Shown: positions 32,901 through 42,490 of the stretch, piece after piece
How the letters are laid out: every line of letters begins with the position of its first letter
How positions within the stretch are numbered: the stretch's first letter is position 1
DNA from: Bombyx mori
Lineage: Eukaryota; Arthropoda; Insecta; Lepidoptera; Bombycidae
NCBI RefSeq assembly: GCF_030269925.1
Contig: NC_085121.1
Span: 16,199,501 to 16,263,500, forward strand
Length of the DNA stretch: 64,000 nucleotides
Direction of reading: 5' to 3'
Made by a program: the position numbers and the translations under genes
Notes under the pieces: generated by a model
The model's database searches: none
What the model was told of the DNA's origin: nothing
What the model saw: the letters and a program-made list of their open reading frames with translations, nothing else

Positions 32901-33670
32901 TCAGCGAAAGAGTCCGTTAACAGGCTACTATATTCTGTCCAATTGGCTGCTTTAAAATTTCGTTTTTTAAAAGAATTTGAAGAACAACGAAATGCTGATG
33001 AAATTTTAATACACAGGTGGTCGCTTCCTAAAGTCTCATTTGATACTTGCCAATTAAATTTGAAAGCTATATCTGGAGAGGCGAAAGATATATCAGGGCT
33101 ACTACATTGTAAATTTCCAGCTACCAATTTAATGCGTGTGTGACTACCATCATTTAGAGAAATTAAATTGCATTCGTTTACAATGTCAAACAGTTGAGAC
33201 CCTCTGCTATCTGTCTTATATGACCAGGTCAGGTGGTGGGCATTAAAGTCCCCCAAAATTAAAGTGTTACTGGTAAATTGGGAAAAGATAGCTTCCCAAT
33301 CTCTACGGGTTGTACGTACCGATTGTGGGCAGTAAATTCCAATAATACTTTCTAGATAATTACAATTAAATAGCCTAACAGAAATAATTTCTATCCCAGA
33401 ATTTGTGTTAGTTTGTATTAATTGTGATCTAATGGATTTGTGACAAAAAATTGAGACACCGCCGTAACCATCGCACCGATCTTTACTAAAAATATTGTAA
33501 CCACTAACTCTTAATTCGCTTTGTGGCTCCAACCAACACTCACTAACAACAGCGACATGAATTTTTTCTTGATTTAAAAGATGTTTGAAATCTAGAAGCT
33601 TGGGCCTCAAACTTTGTGCATTCCACTGAATTAGTTTAAAATTAATTATTTTGTCAGATCCGTTAGCCAT
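29957..33670 (-). CDS. I-type LINE ORF2: endonuclease, reverse transcriptase, RNase H
   Basis: 1237 residues. APE-type endonuclease at about 10-230, with WNAQS near 16, SECWL, GDFNAHH at 140-146 and GSDHLC at 215-220. RT at about 440-720: PISLMSCVCKVFHLILCRRL, ACFLDLDNAYNN, GLAQGDPLSPLLFN and catalytic YADD at 651-654. RNase H from YTDGS at 952, with HIELLAILESIS, LTDSRSS and the WIPSHIGLCGNERVDKLAKE block. A C-terminal CCHC-like motif CSVCDVVEDAFHIMMEC follows. APE plus RT plus RNase H places it in the I superfamily (I/LOA-like); the clade was not tested. The start overlaps the ORF1 stop (ATGGCTAA at 33670-33663), so translation may be coupled to ORF1. No disabling change is visible. Confidence 0.93.
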   Translation of the reverse strand: MANGSDKIINFKLIQWNAQSLRPKLLDFKHLLNQEKIHVAVVSECWLEPQSELRVSGYNIFSKDRCDGYGGVSIFCHKSIRSQLIQTNTNSGIEIISVRLFNCNYLESIIGIYCPQSVRTTRRDWEAIFSQFTSNTLILGDFNAHHLTWSYKTDSRGSQLFDIVNECNLISLNDGSHTRIKLVAGNLQCSSPDISFASPDIAFKFNWQVSNETLGSDHLCIKISSAFRCSSNSFKKRNFKAANWTEYSSLLTDSFAEFNLPDDPFTGYNLFIDTINKAADKCIPSIKFCADPCAKFAPKPYWNPNLSKSIALRRRALATFRKNPIPSNLIILNDCIRESQKLLRKASGEHWHEFCDSLNEVSHTSELWSKMKWLKGYKSERAYVDPTKAETLLNNLCPLFVQSCQPIFVSSNPFLEAPITLNELEVNIKSKDTAPGWDDISFSMIKRLPLKGKQILLSLYNSFIFGGIIPDQWREIYIFPIPKPGRDPSSASSLRPISLMSCVCKVFHLILCRRLEWFLEKNNIFSNETVGFRKSRSCLDVLSRMVSRVQIGFSRDNFTMACFLDLDNAYNNVEINALLNKLDGLGVGAKLCLYLWKFLSLRVLKIKTDDSYISRHTGRGLAQGDPLSPLLFNVATYKICHIIQDICVAQYADDFVLYVTDSDMNTARNRLQRSLNLVIKNLDELGLNISATKSKICVFRKGRKVLQANILVNGTPLSEVDSFKYLGLWMDRSLRWNKHINELYQNVCKFLNVFKVLAGSGWGVHPAHLRRLYISIIRSRLDYASCFYDNSCDSNLVKLSKIQNQAMRIIGGFVKSTPIHVMESELCLPPLQTRRRYLAGKLWLKSKSITGNTSIVLLDQLNSLMSSRYWKDKKTPLLVCIHNSFRNIVIHCRDQLGMFALRLWISAYNLCDLIKLNIEGMNEPKRSYNHFMLRNSCVRHLENHYSSYYHLYTDGSIENNLNMGAAIFDPQTGNCMKFNIISDVRVSIMHIELLAILESISYASSVDSDKFVILTDSRSSLQHLNRCVYGVRGNPVAYTIIEQIYNLKANGKEVILQWIPSHIGLCGNERVDKLAKEASSDGVPLNIVPNYTDCVNLVREECYRLWKVYFDERSLEKGVWYKTIQSLPWKTPWFDSCNLNRTTLVTVFRLRSGHIPLNKFAHLMGKAPDPKCSVCDVVEDAFHIMMECARNDDLRQQFFAKHTDFRQVGGVNCVLAFPESEMAKSLYKIVLVGLQRR

Positions 33671-35270
33671 TGATAGAATCGAAAATTAAAGTAAACCACT
33701 TTTTAAACGTTGATGCATCTGGTAAATTAATTAACATTACATTAATCGTCCAGTCTAATAGATAATTGATACATAGTTTGAATTTAACACTCCAAGGCTT
33801 ATTACTGCAAAATACTACCTCTTTAAGTTTGTACAGAACCTCCATAATTGAAATATCAGACCCCGAGTGAATCTTCCTAGTACGGTCACGTCGAAAATAT
33901 TTAGATGTATCGTGTAGTGTCGTTTGTGGTTTAGGATCTTGCGTCGTTGAAGTCGAAGGTATATGCGGGTGACAGGACCCCCCCTGCCCCGCGTCTTGAT
34001 TTCCCTCCTTGATAGGTCCACTAGTATCAGAGCTGGTCTCCGACGCTTGTGATGACGCATCCCAATCATGAATGGACTGATCCGACGAAAAACGTTGCTT
34101 CCTTTTTTTAGATTTTCTTTTATTTTTTTTGGAACTCTTCAAATGTTCGTTAGAAAAAAGTGTATTGTTTTCATCTTGAGTTATCTTAGACACGACGGAT
34201 GCATATGAATTCTTATTACGTGGGTCAGTAGGAAAGGTAGTGTTCTGCATTGTATAAGTGATATTCTCGCTCGTTTCTCTGTGAACAGCTGGTGAAAAAG
34301 GTGGTACGTACATCAATGAAGCCTTGCGGTACGTACAGTTAAATTCCGACATGATTTCTCTTATTCTTCTTTCCTTCAAATATATTGGGCAGGTCTTAGC
34401 TAGGGCCATATGGTTACCTTTACAATTTATACATTTGAAGGAATTGGTCTCGCAATTAGGGTGATGTTTCCCACATTTAGGGCAGAATATTTTTGTAGAA
34501 GGACAATATTTGGCACTATGACCAAAACGCCAGCAATTTGAGCATTGTGTTACGGGGAAAATATATGCTTCGACTTTTACCCTTGTATTGAATAAATATA
34601 CATATTCCGGAAGTGAGTTACCCTTGAAGCTGAGGCGAATGGTTTCACTGTCTATCCATCCTGGCGAAGCCGGGTTCCGTTTATTCAATCGTTTGATCGC
34701 TACTATTTCGCAATTATTGCTGGTCCTAATATTTTCCATAAGGTCATCCTCAGATATGCCTATTTCCATGTTTTTGACAATTCCATAAGAGATATTTACT
34801 TCCCATGAATTTTGAATCCTCCAGCCTTGTTCTTGAATTTCAGGACATGCTGCGAATTTTTCGGAAAAAGCTATGTCCTCAAATGCTAGAAGGACTTTAA
34901 AAGCATTAATATATTTCACACGAGTTATACCACCAATATTAAGTCGATGAAATAGTTTGGCCAATGCGAATTGTTTTGGTAGCTGATTTTTGCTCGAGAT
35001 GCAAACATCAACGGAGTTCGGTTTCCAGCGTTTTGCCTTGGACCTCTTTACTACTGTCCAGTCTTCTTCATTCTCTTCATTTTGTCTAATATTGTACTCA
35101 GTCTCCATCAAGTCTTCTTCTTCTACTTCTCCAGATTTATTGTGCTGTTCATCAATACTTTCTTCGTCTTCATTCCTTCTTGATTGTATTCGTTCATCTT
35201 CCATATTTTGTCTACTCATATTAGCTTCCATTTTGTTGCTCTCAACAGTCTCGTTTGCTTTTTCACTCAT
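33663..35270 (-). CDS. I-type LINE ORF1: gag-like RNA-binding protein
   Basis: 535 residues. The acidic N-terminus (1-70) is rich in Glu/Asp. A nucleic-acid-binding middle region has, at 243-256, the knuckle CSNCWRFGHSAKYC, then CPKCGKHHPNC at 263-273 and a third CCHC around 280-294. After it come KSSKKNKRKSKKRK-type basic and Ser/Thr-rich segments. This gag layout is usual for I- and Jockey-type ORF1 proteins that package the element RNA. It ends NG-stop inside the ORF2 start codon region. Confidence 0.92.
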   Translation of the reverse strand: MSEKANETVESNKMEANMSRQNMEDERIQSRRNEDEESIDEQHNKSGEVEEEDLMETEYNIRQNEENEEDWTVVKRSKAKRWKPNSVDVCISSKNQLPKQFALAKLFHRLNIGGITRVKYINAFKVLLAFEDIAFSEKFAACPEIQEQGWRIQNSWEVNISYGIVKNMEIGISEDDLMENIRTSNNCEIVAIKRLNKRNPASPGWIDSETIRLSFKGNSLPEYVYLFNTRVKVEAYIFPVTQCSNCWRFGHSAKYCPSTKIFCPKCGKHHPNCETNSFKCINCKGNHMALAKTCPIYLKERRIREIMSEFNCTYRKASLMYVPPFSPAVHRETSENITYTMQNTTFPTDPRNKNSYASVVSKITQDENNTLFSNEHLKSSKKNKRKSKKRKQRFSSDQSIHDWDASSQASETSSDTSGPIKEGNQDAGQGGSCHPHIPSTSTTQDPKPQTTLHDTSKYFRRDRTRKIHSGSDISIMEVLYKLKEVVFCSNKPWSVKFKLCINYLLDWTINVMLINLPDASTFKKWFTLIFDSING

Positions 35271-35753
35271 AGTGCACTAGGATTATAGTCGTACACCTCA
35301 TTGACCAGAATACGGACGAACTGCGCCCGAGCGCAGTCCCGATTTAGTCAATAATCCCGTCCTCGATTGAAGGTAACCCAAAACAATATTTGAATAAAAC
35401 AACAACCAAATTATAGACACGTGCGCAATCACTCGCGTATTCAGATAGATATACGTTATACGTCCAAATACCCGTCCGCTCTGTTCGGCTGCCGGCGGGC
35501 GACGCTCGCTGGATCTCATATCTGCTTCTTTTTACATATAAAATATCATTGAACGACACTGTCTAAAAAAAATTATACTTGCAGTTTTGTCGGCGTGAAT
35601 GCATTGCGTGAAATGCATGACATTACAAAAATAGACACTTCGAAATTATCTCTTAAAGTCTATATTCATGTTATGCAGTGTTTCGGTATCTGCATACAAT
35701 ATTGTGGTCTGTTTGTTTTCTTAGCGAAGACCATAGCGTAGCAGAGGTTACTA

Positions 35754-35944
35754 GAAAGAGATGAAATTGACAAGGATATTTTTTTCCACTAATATACTAC
35801 TTTATGTATTAAAATTTATTCAGTAATATTTTGATTATGGTTGAAAATTACAGTTCATAATTCATAGAACATAACAGTACACAGTATTGTTAATGTAGAA
35901 TTGGAAGGAAGTCTAAGGACTTAAGTTTTTTTCTTTTTTTTTTA
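35754..35944. other. AT-rich flank, nothing recognised
   Basis: Lies between copy B of the duplicated unit and a reverse Bm1 SINE. Confidence 0.3.
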
Positions 35945-36185
35945 CTTAGATGGGAGGACGAGCTCACAACCCACCTGGTGTAAGTGGATACTGGAGCCCG
36001 TAGACATCTACAACGTAAATGCGCCACCCACCTTGAGATATAAGTTCTAAGATTTCAGTATGGTTACAACGGCTGCCCTACCCTTCAAACCGAAAGGCAT
36101 TGCTGCTTCACGGCAGAAATAGGTAGGGCGGTGGTAACTACCCGTGCAGACTAACAAGAGCTCCTACTACCAGTTTGAAGCTCCT
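35945..36185 (-). mobile_element. Bm1-type SINE
   Basis: Reverse near full-length copy ending in CTCCTACTACCAGT, starting with an A-rich tail complement (poly(T) 35931-35943). It lies 160 nt downstream of the P450-2 stop codon. Confidence 0.8.
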
Positions 36186-36344
36186 AGCACCAGTTTAGAC
36201 GTCATATCACCAGCCTATTAAGCTTCAAATCATAATATATTATATACAAAGTTACAATGTCAATGGTGACATTCGACAATTTACAATGTGATTGTCGCGG
36301 TTTTCGTTAAGTTCAGTTCACTATCAATTTAATACTTTTTTTTT

Positions 36345-39300
36345 CTAATTCGTCCTATTAATCAATCGATATTTCGCTTTTGTATCACGGACCGCGAACG
36401 GACTCCTTTCGAACTTCACAGGCTTGTAGTCTTGGGGCACCAACGTGTACTTCCGCAGTAGCCACGCAAGACCTGCTCTCAGTTGGAGACGTGCGAATTT
36501 AGCACCTGGAATCAAGAAGTTTGTTTGTGGATCAAGGTCGCTATGGATTATTTTTATAGAAAAATATATTTACCCTTTGGCTATTTAACAAAATAAAAAT
36601 GAAATATTGTTCCGTATGCTTCTTGGGGAGTGCTCTTAGGAATTGTTTGAGATGATCCCATCATCTCGTTTTTACCATCGCACCGCCCGCCACTGGAGTA
36701 GAATTCATCCATACTACGTGGAGCCACTGCGTACATCCACAGTGCGTTCCCAAAGTTCTTTTCTGCCACGTACCAACTGGCTTTGGAATGAACTCCCCTC
36801 CAGCTGTTTCCCGAGCGCTATGATATGTCCTTCTTTAAACGAGGCTTGTGGTGTATACTTAACGGTAGGCAGCGGCTTGGCTCTGCCCCTGGCATTGCTG
36901 AAGGTCATGGGCGGTGGTAACCACTCACCATCAGGTAGGCCGTATGCTCGTCTGCCTACAGGGACAATAGAAAAAAGTTCAGAATCCAAAAAGAGATACA
37001 TTTTAATGGCAAGTCGAAATGAAAATGATTTGTCTTGTGACTCTGGTAAAAATATTAGAAAAAATAGTTAATACAATTATTGCATTGTCATTGGTCCTCG
37101 TCTCAGTGCAAGTCTTAAATCTTGAATCGTAATCGTATTACGTGCGCACAGTTCATTGAATGGCTTGGGGCTTGTAGTTGTGATGTGATAATCTTTGAAC
37201 TATATAATCTCAAAGTAAGCTTGTGTACAAAGATCCAATAACATTCATAATACAGCACAATAAGAGTATCCAGTTTTGGCTTTTATATATTTCATAGGAT
37301 GTGGCATTGGTTGCAATTACGGCCCAATTAGAGAAAATACCATTTTTTTGGGATGGAGGGATGGGTGAGCTGCTGGTTGGGAGGTCGTTCTAGGTCCACC
37401 AAAGTGGGTGGACGGGCTTGGGCTTAATTAAGCGAGGGAGTATCAGCTATCAACTGATTAAGGACCATCGAAGTCCTAATAGCTCGGCAGCAGCTTTGCG
37501 AGTGAATCTAACGCTGGAACGGGATCCGCTGAGAAGATCCGGCGAGAAGCTCAGCGTGATCACGTCATCGTATCAACTCGTATCAAAAAGTCGTCGTGGC
37601 CTAAAAGGATAAGACGTCCGGTGCATTCGTGTTGAAGCGATGCACCGGTGTTCGAATCCCGCAGGCGGGTACCAATTTTTCTAATGAAATACGTACTCAA
37701 CAAATGTTCACGATTGACTTCCACGGTGAAGGAATAACATCGTGCAATAAAAACCAAACCCGCAAAATTATAATTTGCGTAATCACTGGTGGTAGGACCT
37801 CTTGTGAGTCCGCACGGGTAGGTACCACCACCCCGCCTATTTCCGCCGTGAAGCAGTAATGCGTTTCGGTTCGAAGGGTGGGGTAGCCGTTGTAACTATA
37901 CTGAGACCTTAGAACTTATATCTCGAGGTGGGTGGCGCATTTACGTTGTAGATGTCTATGGGCTCCAGTAACCACTTAACACCAGGTGGGCTGTGAGCTC
38001 GTCCATCCATCTAAGCAATAAAAAAAAAATAAAAAAAACTATCGCACTACGCTCTAACACAGAACCTATGTATTGTAACGCGAAAACGGAAGGCTAAGCA
38101 TATAAACACGTTTGTTAGATTTCAAGTGCTAGCGACTCGGATTCGGATTACGTAGATTGAATTAGGAAAATCTATATATTAATATTTTTATTCGTCAATT
38201 AATTTACTATTCGTCTGATATGCGTGGAAAAATTCCAACGAAATAAAAAATCGAGGTCTCAAGTCGCGGAATGATTTGTAATCGAAAAATTACCAATACA
38301 AAGATGGGCTTTTGCTCGAAACATAAGATTTGGCTGACACGTTAAGCTGACCCCAAATTTTATACATAGCTTTATTACTTTACCTTATAGATATATGTGT
38401 AACTTACCAATGCAAACCCTGTTTCCTTCGCCGAAAGGCAAAAATGAAAATTTATTGATTTCATTAAAATTTTCCGGTGCAAACCTCTGAGGATCAAACG
38501 CATCTGACTTTGGATAAAATCTTTCATCCCTATGTAACGCCAATACGGGCACAACTGCTATTGTATCCTTACTTATCCTCAGATTATTACTGGGAAGATT
38601 TGTCTCTTTGGTACAAATTCTTTGTAACAAACCTATCGGTGGATACTTCCTCATGGTTTCATTTACTACCATTTCTAAATATTTGAATTTGTCCATATCT
38701 TCAAAATTTAGCGTTTTCTTACCGTCTTGGAAAACTTCATCGATTTCTGCATGAAGCTTCTTCAAGACGCTAGGATTAGACGAAAGTTCCAGAAGAGTAA
38801 AATGCATAACGTTTGCAGTGGTATCGGCTCCAGCAACAAAGAAGAAGAATGCTTGAGCAGCTAACAATTCATCAGTCGGTACGATTTCGTAGCCTGTAAC
38901 AAGATCTCTCAAAACTTCATGATTTTGGAGTTCTAAGCAAACGTCAATGAAATCATATTGTTTCTCTCCCGCGCGTCGATTCTCTAGTACTTTTTTTACT
39001 GCATCGATGAAACTTGTCTCGTAGTTATCGAAGTTCATCATATCCAACCATTTGATTAGTCTCGGGAATGTGCCGGCTAAAAAAAACGTCATGATTGACT
39101 TAAGAGTCGGTTCGAGAGCTTTTCGAGTTATATTAAGCGCCGGTGTGTCTAACGTGTTTTGGTCTACGTCAACACCAAATACTGCGGCTCCAATAGACCC
39201 GGTGGTGTACTTGTAGATTGCGTTGAAGGGCATTTCTTCAAGATCTTGATCGTTGCCACTGTTCTCAATAAATTCAACAAAGTCTCGAGCGCTTCTTTCA

Positions 39301-39716
39301 ATACCTTCAAACATAGTTTTAAGTCGCAAGCTGCTGAAGGCAGGAGACAGTTTTTGTCTCAAGATCTTCCATCGAGGGAGGTCGTCAATAAATAAAATAC
39401 TGTCAGCCAGGGTTTCTTTTTCACTCAGGATGATGCCGCGACTGTGGAAACTTTGGAAATCACCAGCCAACACCGCTTGGATATCTCTTAAATCTTTGAG
39501 GATAATAGCCGGCCGACGTCCCAAGTAAATGCCGATTTGACTTTCATTGTGTTTATCGTAAATCTCTTTGTAGTACTCTGGGAGAGAACGACTTCCGAAT
39601 GTAAATTTGAACAGCGTACCCGTTACTTGCTTTACATTGCGGCTCTTCCAGTAATTATTTTGTTTCCAAAAAAATATAAGCAGTAACGTAAACGAAATCA
39701 ACAATAATAACAACAT
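36345..39716 (-). CDS. cytochrome P450 (CYP3-clan/CYP6-like), gene 2, two exons
   Basis: Paralogue of the gene at 179-3621. Exon 1 is 38408-39716 and exon 2 is 36345-36505, giving about 489 residues. An N-terminal anchor rich in Leu is followed by WKILR at 116-120, AGADTT at 295-300, ETMR (ExxR) at 353-356, PQRF in place of PERF at 409-412, and FGEGNRVCIG at 428-437 with haem Cys435. Exon 1 ends TGC ATT G before donor GTAAGT (38407-38402). Exon 2 starts after TTCCAG and reads AKFARLQLRAGLAWLLRKYT to a TAG at 36345-36347. The 1902-nt intron is phase 1, as in gene 1, and holds a LINE fragment, a LINE tail and a composite SINE. Exon 1 of the two proteins is about 60% identical by eye. A mariner ends 168 nt upstream of the ATG. 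Confidence 0.92.
36610..36975 (+). mobile_element. Jockey/CR1-like LINE 3' end in the P450-2 intron
   Basis: Plus-strand coding remnant with LFEMIPSSRFYHRTARHWSR and LPRTNWLWNELPSS, then the GGTAGGCAGCGGCTTGGCTC tail. It is the same family as 58509-59010, in the opposite orientation. Confidence 0.75.
37418..37560 (-). mobile_element. LINE 3'-UTR fragment
   Basis: Contains the reverse of the CTGAG..CTCGCCGGATCTTCTCAGCGG block of the LINE at 48325-49424. Confidence 0.55.
37590..38035 (+). mobile_element. composite tRNA-head/Bm1-body SINE, in the P450-2 intron
   Basis: The best preserved composite. Box-A-like TGGCCTAAAAGGATAAGACG, box-B-like GTGTTCGAATCCC, a linker of about 110 nt, then a Bm1 body from 37787 and an A-rich tail at 38020-38037. 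Confidence 0.85.
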
Positions 39717-39884
39717 ACTGAGATGAACGTCTCACTTGTTTCGATTCAAACGGATCACTAAGTATTGTAGTTATCTAAAGTACTTAACTATTATCAATTA
39801 GCGAATGAACTAGAACTGGTTATCATTTCGTTGCAACGCAACGATGGCTCTACGTGATTTATGTATTTTGGTAGCGATATCATA

Positions 39885-41197
39885 CTAAGTCTGGCCATAA
39901 ATACTGTTACAATTAAAAATAAACAAAATATTACATTTGAATTTGGAATCTGTCATTTTTATATGATTGCTCATTGTGTTTTCTCGTTTCGGCGCCAATA
40001 CATTGTACAATATTTTGCGATATTAAAATGGAGTGGATAAAGAGAACCGAATCGCTGTGATTGCACTACACAAAGTAGGTATGGAGCCAAATGCAATTTT
40101 TAATATCTCCATACGCTTGGTATTAGTAAAATGTATGTGTACCGGGCTATTAATAGGTGCATTGAGACCTCCTCTGTTTGTGACAGAAAAATATCTGGCC
40201 GTCCACGTAGTGTTCATACGAAAAATGTGGTCAAAGCAGTAAGGGAAAGAATTCGAAGAAATCCTGTCCGAAAACTCCGAAAGCAAAAGATTTTATCTCA
40301 GGAGATGAAGATAGCACCTAGAACCATGTCGCGTATTTTAAAAGATGACTTAGGACTTGCAGCTTATAAGAGACGTACAGGTCATTTCTTAACTGATAAT
40401 TTAAAAGAAAATAGGGTGGTAAAATCGAAACAACTACTAAAGCGGTACGCAAAGGGAGGTCATAGAAAAAAATTGTTTACGAATGAGAATTTTTTTTCAA
40501 TTGAGCAACATTTTAACAAACAAAATGACCGTATTTATGCTCAAAGCTCTAAGGAAGCTTCCCAATTAGTCAACAAAGTGCAACGTGGACACTATCCGAC
40601 TTCAGTGATGGTTTGGTGGGGTATTAGCTATGAAGGAGTGACTGAGCCATACTTTTGTGAAAAAGGTATCAAAACATCGGCACAAGTGTATCAAGATACC
40701 ATTCTTGAGAAGGTAGTGAAGCCCCTTATAGTGAAGCCCCTTAACAACATCATGTTCAATAATCAAAAATGGTCCTTCCAGTAAGACTCGGCGCCAGCTC
40801 GGTCTACGCAGTCTTGGAAACGAACGTTTCGGACTGCATCAGAGCCGAAGACTTGCCGTCGTCTAGTCCCGATCTTAATCCGCTGGATTATGATTTATGG
40901 CTAGTCTTAAAGAGTATGGCTTGCTCTAAACGCCTTGATAATTTGGAGTCCTTAAAACAATCCGTACGATTGGCAGTGAAAAATTTTCCCATGGAAAGAG
41001 TGCGTGCTTCTATTGATAACTGGCCTCAACGTTTAAAGGACAGTATTGCAGTCAATGGAGACCACTTCGAATAAGCTTTTTATACTTTAAATTGTTTTAT
41101 ATTTATGTATTAAACTAACACACTGTAAAAGTAATAAATGTTATTTGCAATAGAATATTTTTTTTTCCTTTGTCTCAGTATTTATGGCAAGACTAGG
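39885..41197 (+). mobile_element. mariner-family DNA transposon, DD37D type, copy 2
   Basis: Ends CTAAGTCTGGCCATAAATAC and its inverted partner are flanked by TA (39883-39884 and 41198-41199). 1313 bp, very similar to 12183-13479. It lies directly upstream of P450 gene 2. Confidence 0.9.
40028..41074 (+). pseudogene. mariner transposase (DD37D), frameshifted
   Basis: A 4-nt deletion soon after the start codon and a further indel near 40105 break the N-terminus. The main frame (40131-40784) is open, but the first catalytic aspartate is replaced by asparagine (FTNENFF). A stop codon follows WSFQ just before the second-aspartate codon. The last segment keeps SSSPDLNPLDYDLW. The lesions differ from those in copy 1, so the two decayed independently. 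Confidence 0.88.
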
Positions 41198-41199
41198 TA

Positions 41200-42150
41200 T
41201 AGGCTGACTGCATAAAGGTCACGAAGAGTAAAATTATAAACAAAATTGTAAGCTACTGCTTTATTTCACAATTATAGGTTTTCTTTTTTTATTATGCAGG
41301 TCACCAAATACTTTACGACTTTAGTTTAAAAAGTTACGTCCGATTCGAAAGGCTCTACAAATTTTAGGTTAACTAATTGGAATTTTAATTACTGTTTTTT
41401 TTCTATTCATTACTTTATCATTGCTAGTCTAAAGAGTTGTTTCAACTATGCGCAGACCGGTAGGTGAGCTCAGAGGACCGCTAGCACTGGCCGTAGCAAG
41501 AGCATCAGTATTATGACTACCTGTTCAATACATACGCAAGACACGCAAGCACGTCCAGAATGCACGTGTTCGGGAGAAATACGTACTGGTGAGATCAATG
41601 TGATCATCGACAGACGAAAAGTTATGTCCCTAAAATTTCACTAATGAAAGATACAACGAGCAATCAAAATCGAATTAAGCTTCATTTATTCATATGCGAT
41701 AAATTGCTTCCCATATTTCACCGGGCGCTAGAATATATTTACGTTTTGCACGCACATACAGAAAAAAAATATTGAATTTATAATTCGCCGGCAAAGCGAA
41801 CGCGAAATCGAATTATTTTACACATTCGAGGCCAAAGTAAAAATAAACGAATTTTTAATCCCCCCTGGCTTGTTTGGCCCCGCGAAACCTTAATATCCAA
41901 TCGGTTGGAAAAACAAACAATTTTCCCCGGATTCCCTAATTGGGCTAAGCTGTGTTTTTTTTTATTGGCTGAAACGAACCCTTTTTCGGGGCATTGATGA
42001 ATTTATCTTTCCACGATTTAATTTTAAATTTTACCCTTCTTTATTCGTCAACATTGGCAGGTGATTCGAAATTTATATTGAACTAACGTTAAGCTAAACT
42101 TTAAAATGTAAGAAAATCGTTTGTGATGAGTCATACAATTTTATTTGGCC
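41200..42150. other. AT-rich stretch; one short LINE-tail fragment
   Basis: Around 41445-41530 there is a diverged piece of the LINE 3'-UTR seen at 1065-1313 (GGTAGGTGAGCTC, GCTAGCACTGGCCGTAGCAA). Otherwise nothing recognised. Confidence 0.35.
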
Positions 42151-42152
42151 CT

Positions 42153-42400
42153 AACTGGTGGTAGGACCTCTTGTGAGTCCGCACGGGTGGGTACCACCGC
42201 CTTGCCTATTTTTGCCGTGAAGCAGTAATGCGTTTCGGTTTGAAAGGTGGGGCAGCCGTTGTAACTATACTTGAGACTTTAGAACTTATACCTCAAGGTG
42301 GGTGGCGTATTTACGTTGTCGATGTCTATGGGCTCCAGTAACCACTTAACACCAGGTGGGCTGTGAGCTCGTCCACCTATCTAAGCAATAAAAAATAATA
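42153..42400 (+). mobile_element. Bm1-type SINE
   Basis: Near full-length, from CTGGTGGTAGGACCTCTTGT to GCTGTGAGCTCGTCCACC and an A-rich tail. Confidence 0.85.
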
Positions 42401-42490
42401 AAAAATTCCAGCAATCATTTGTGATTTACTATTACTATAATGTATTACTAATGTATTACTATAATGTTTGGTAGTGTAGGACAACAGTTT

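Larger units (their letters stand above)
29855..35516 (-). mobile_element. full-length I-type non-LTR retrotransposon (LINE) with two ORFs
   Basis: A poly(A) tail (poly(T) at 29855-29870 on the plus strand) is preceded by an AATAAAG signal. A 17-bp target duplication CATATCTGCTTCTTTTT is found at 29838-29854 and 35517-35533. The element is 5.66 kb, with a GC-rich 5' leader of about 245 nt, ORF1 and ORF2. It sits inside copy B of the duplicated unit. Both ORFs are intact, so the copy looks young. Confidence 0.93.
29708..35753 (+). repeat. duplicated unit, copy B (split by the I-type LINE)
   Basis: Left part 29708-29854 and right part 35517-35753, interrupted only by the LINE. It provides the near-empty site for the Harbinger-like insertion in copy A (CATGTTATGCAG at about 35665-35676). 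Confidence 0.8.

Noticed and set aside
35298..35559. Small ORFs upstream of I-type LINE ORF1
   Set aside because: They fall in the element's 5' leader and overlap the target-site duplication, without protein features.
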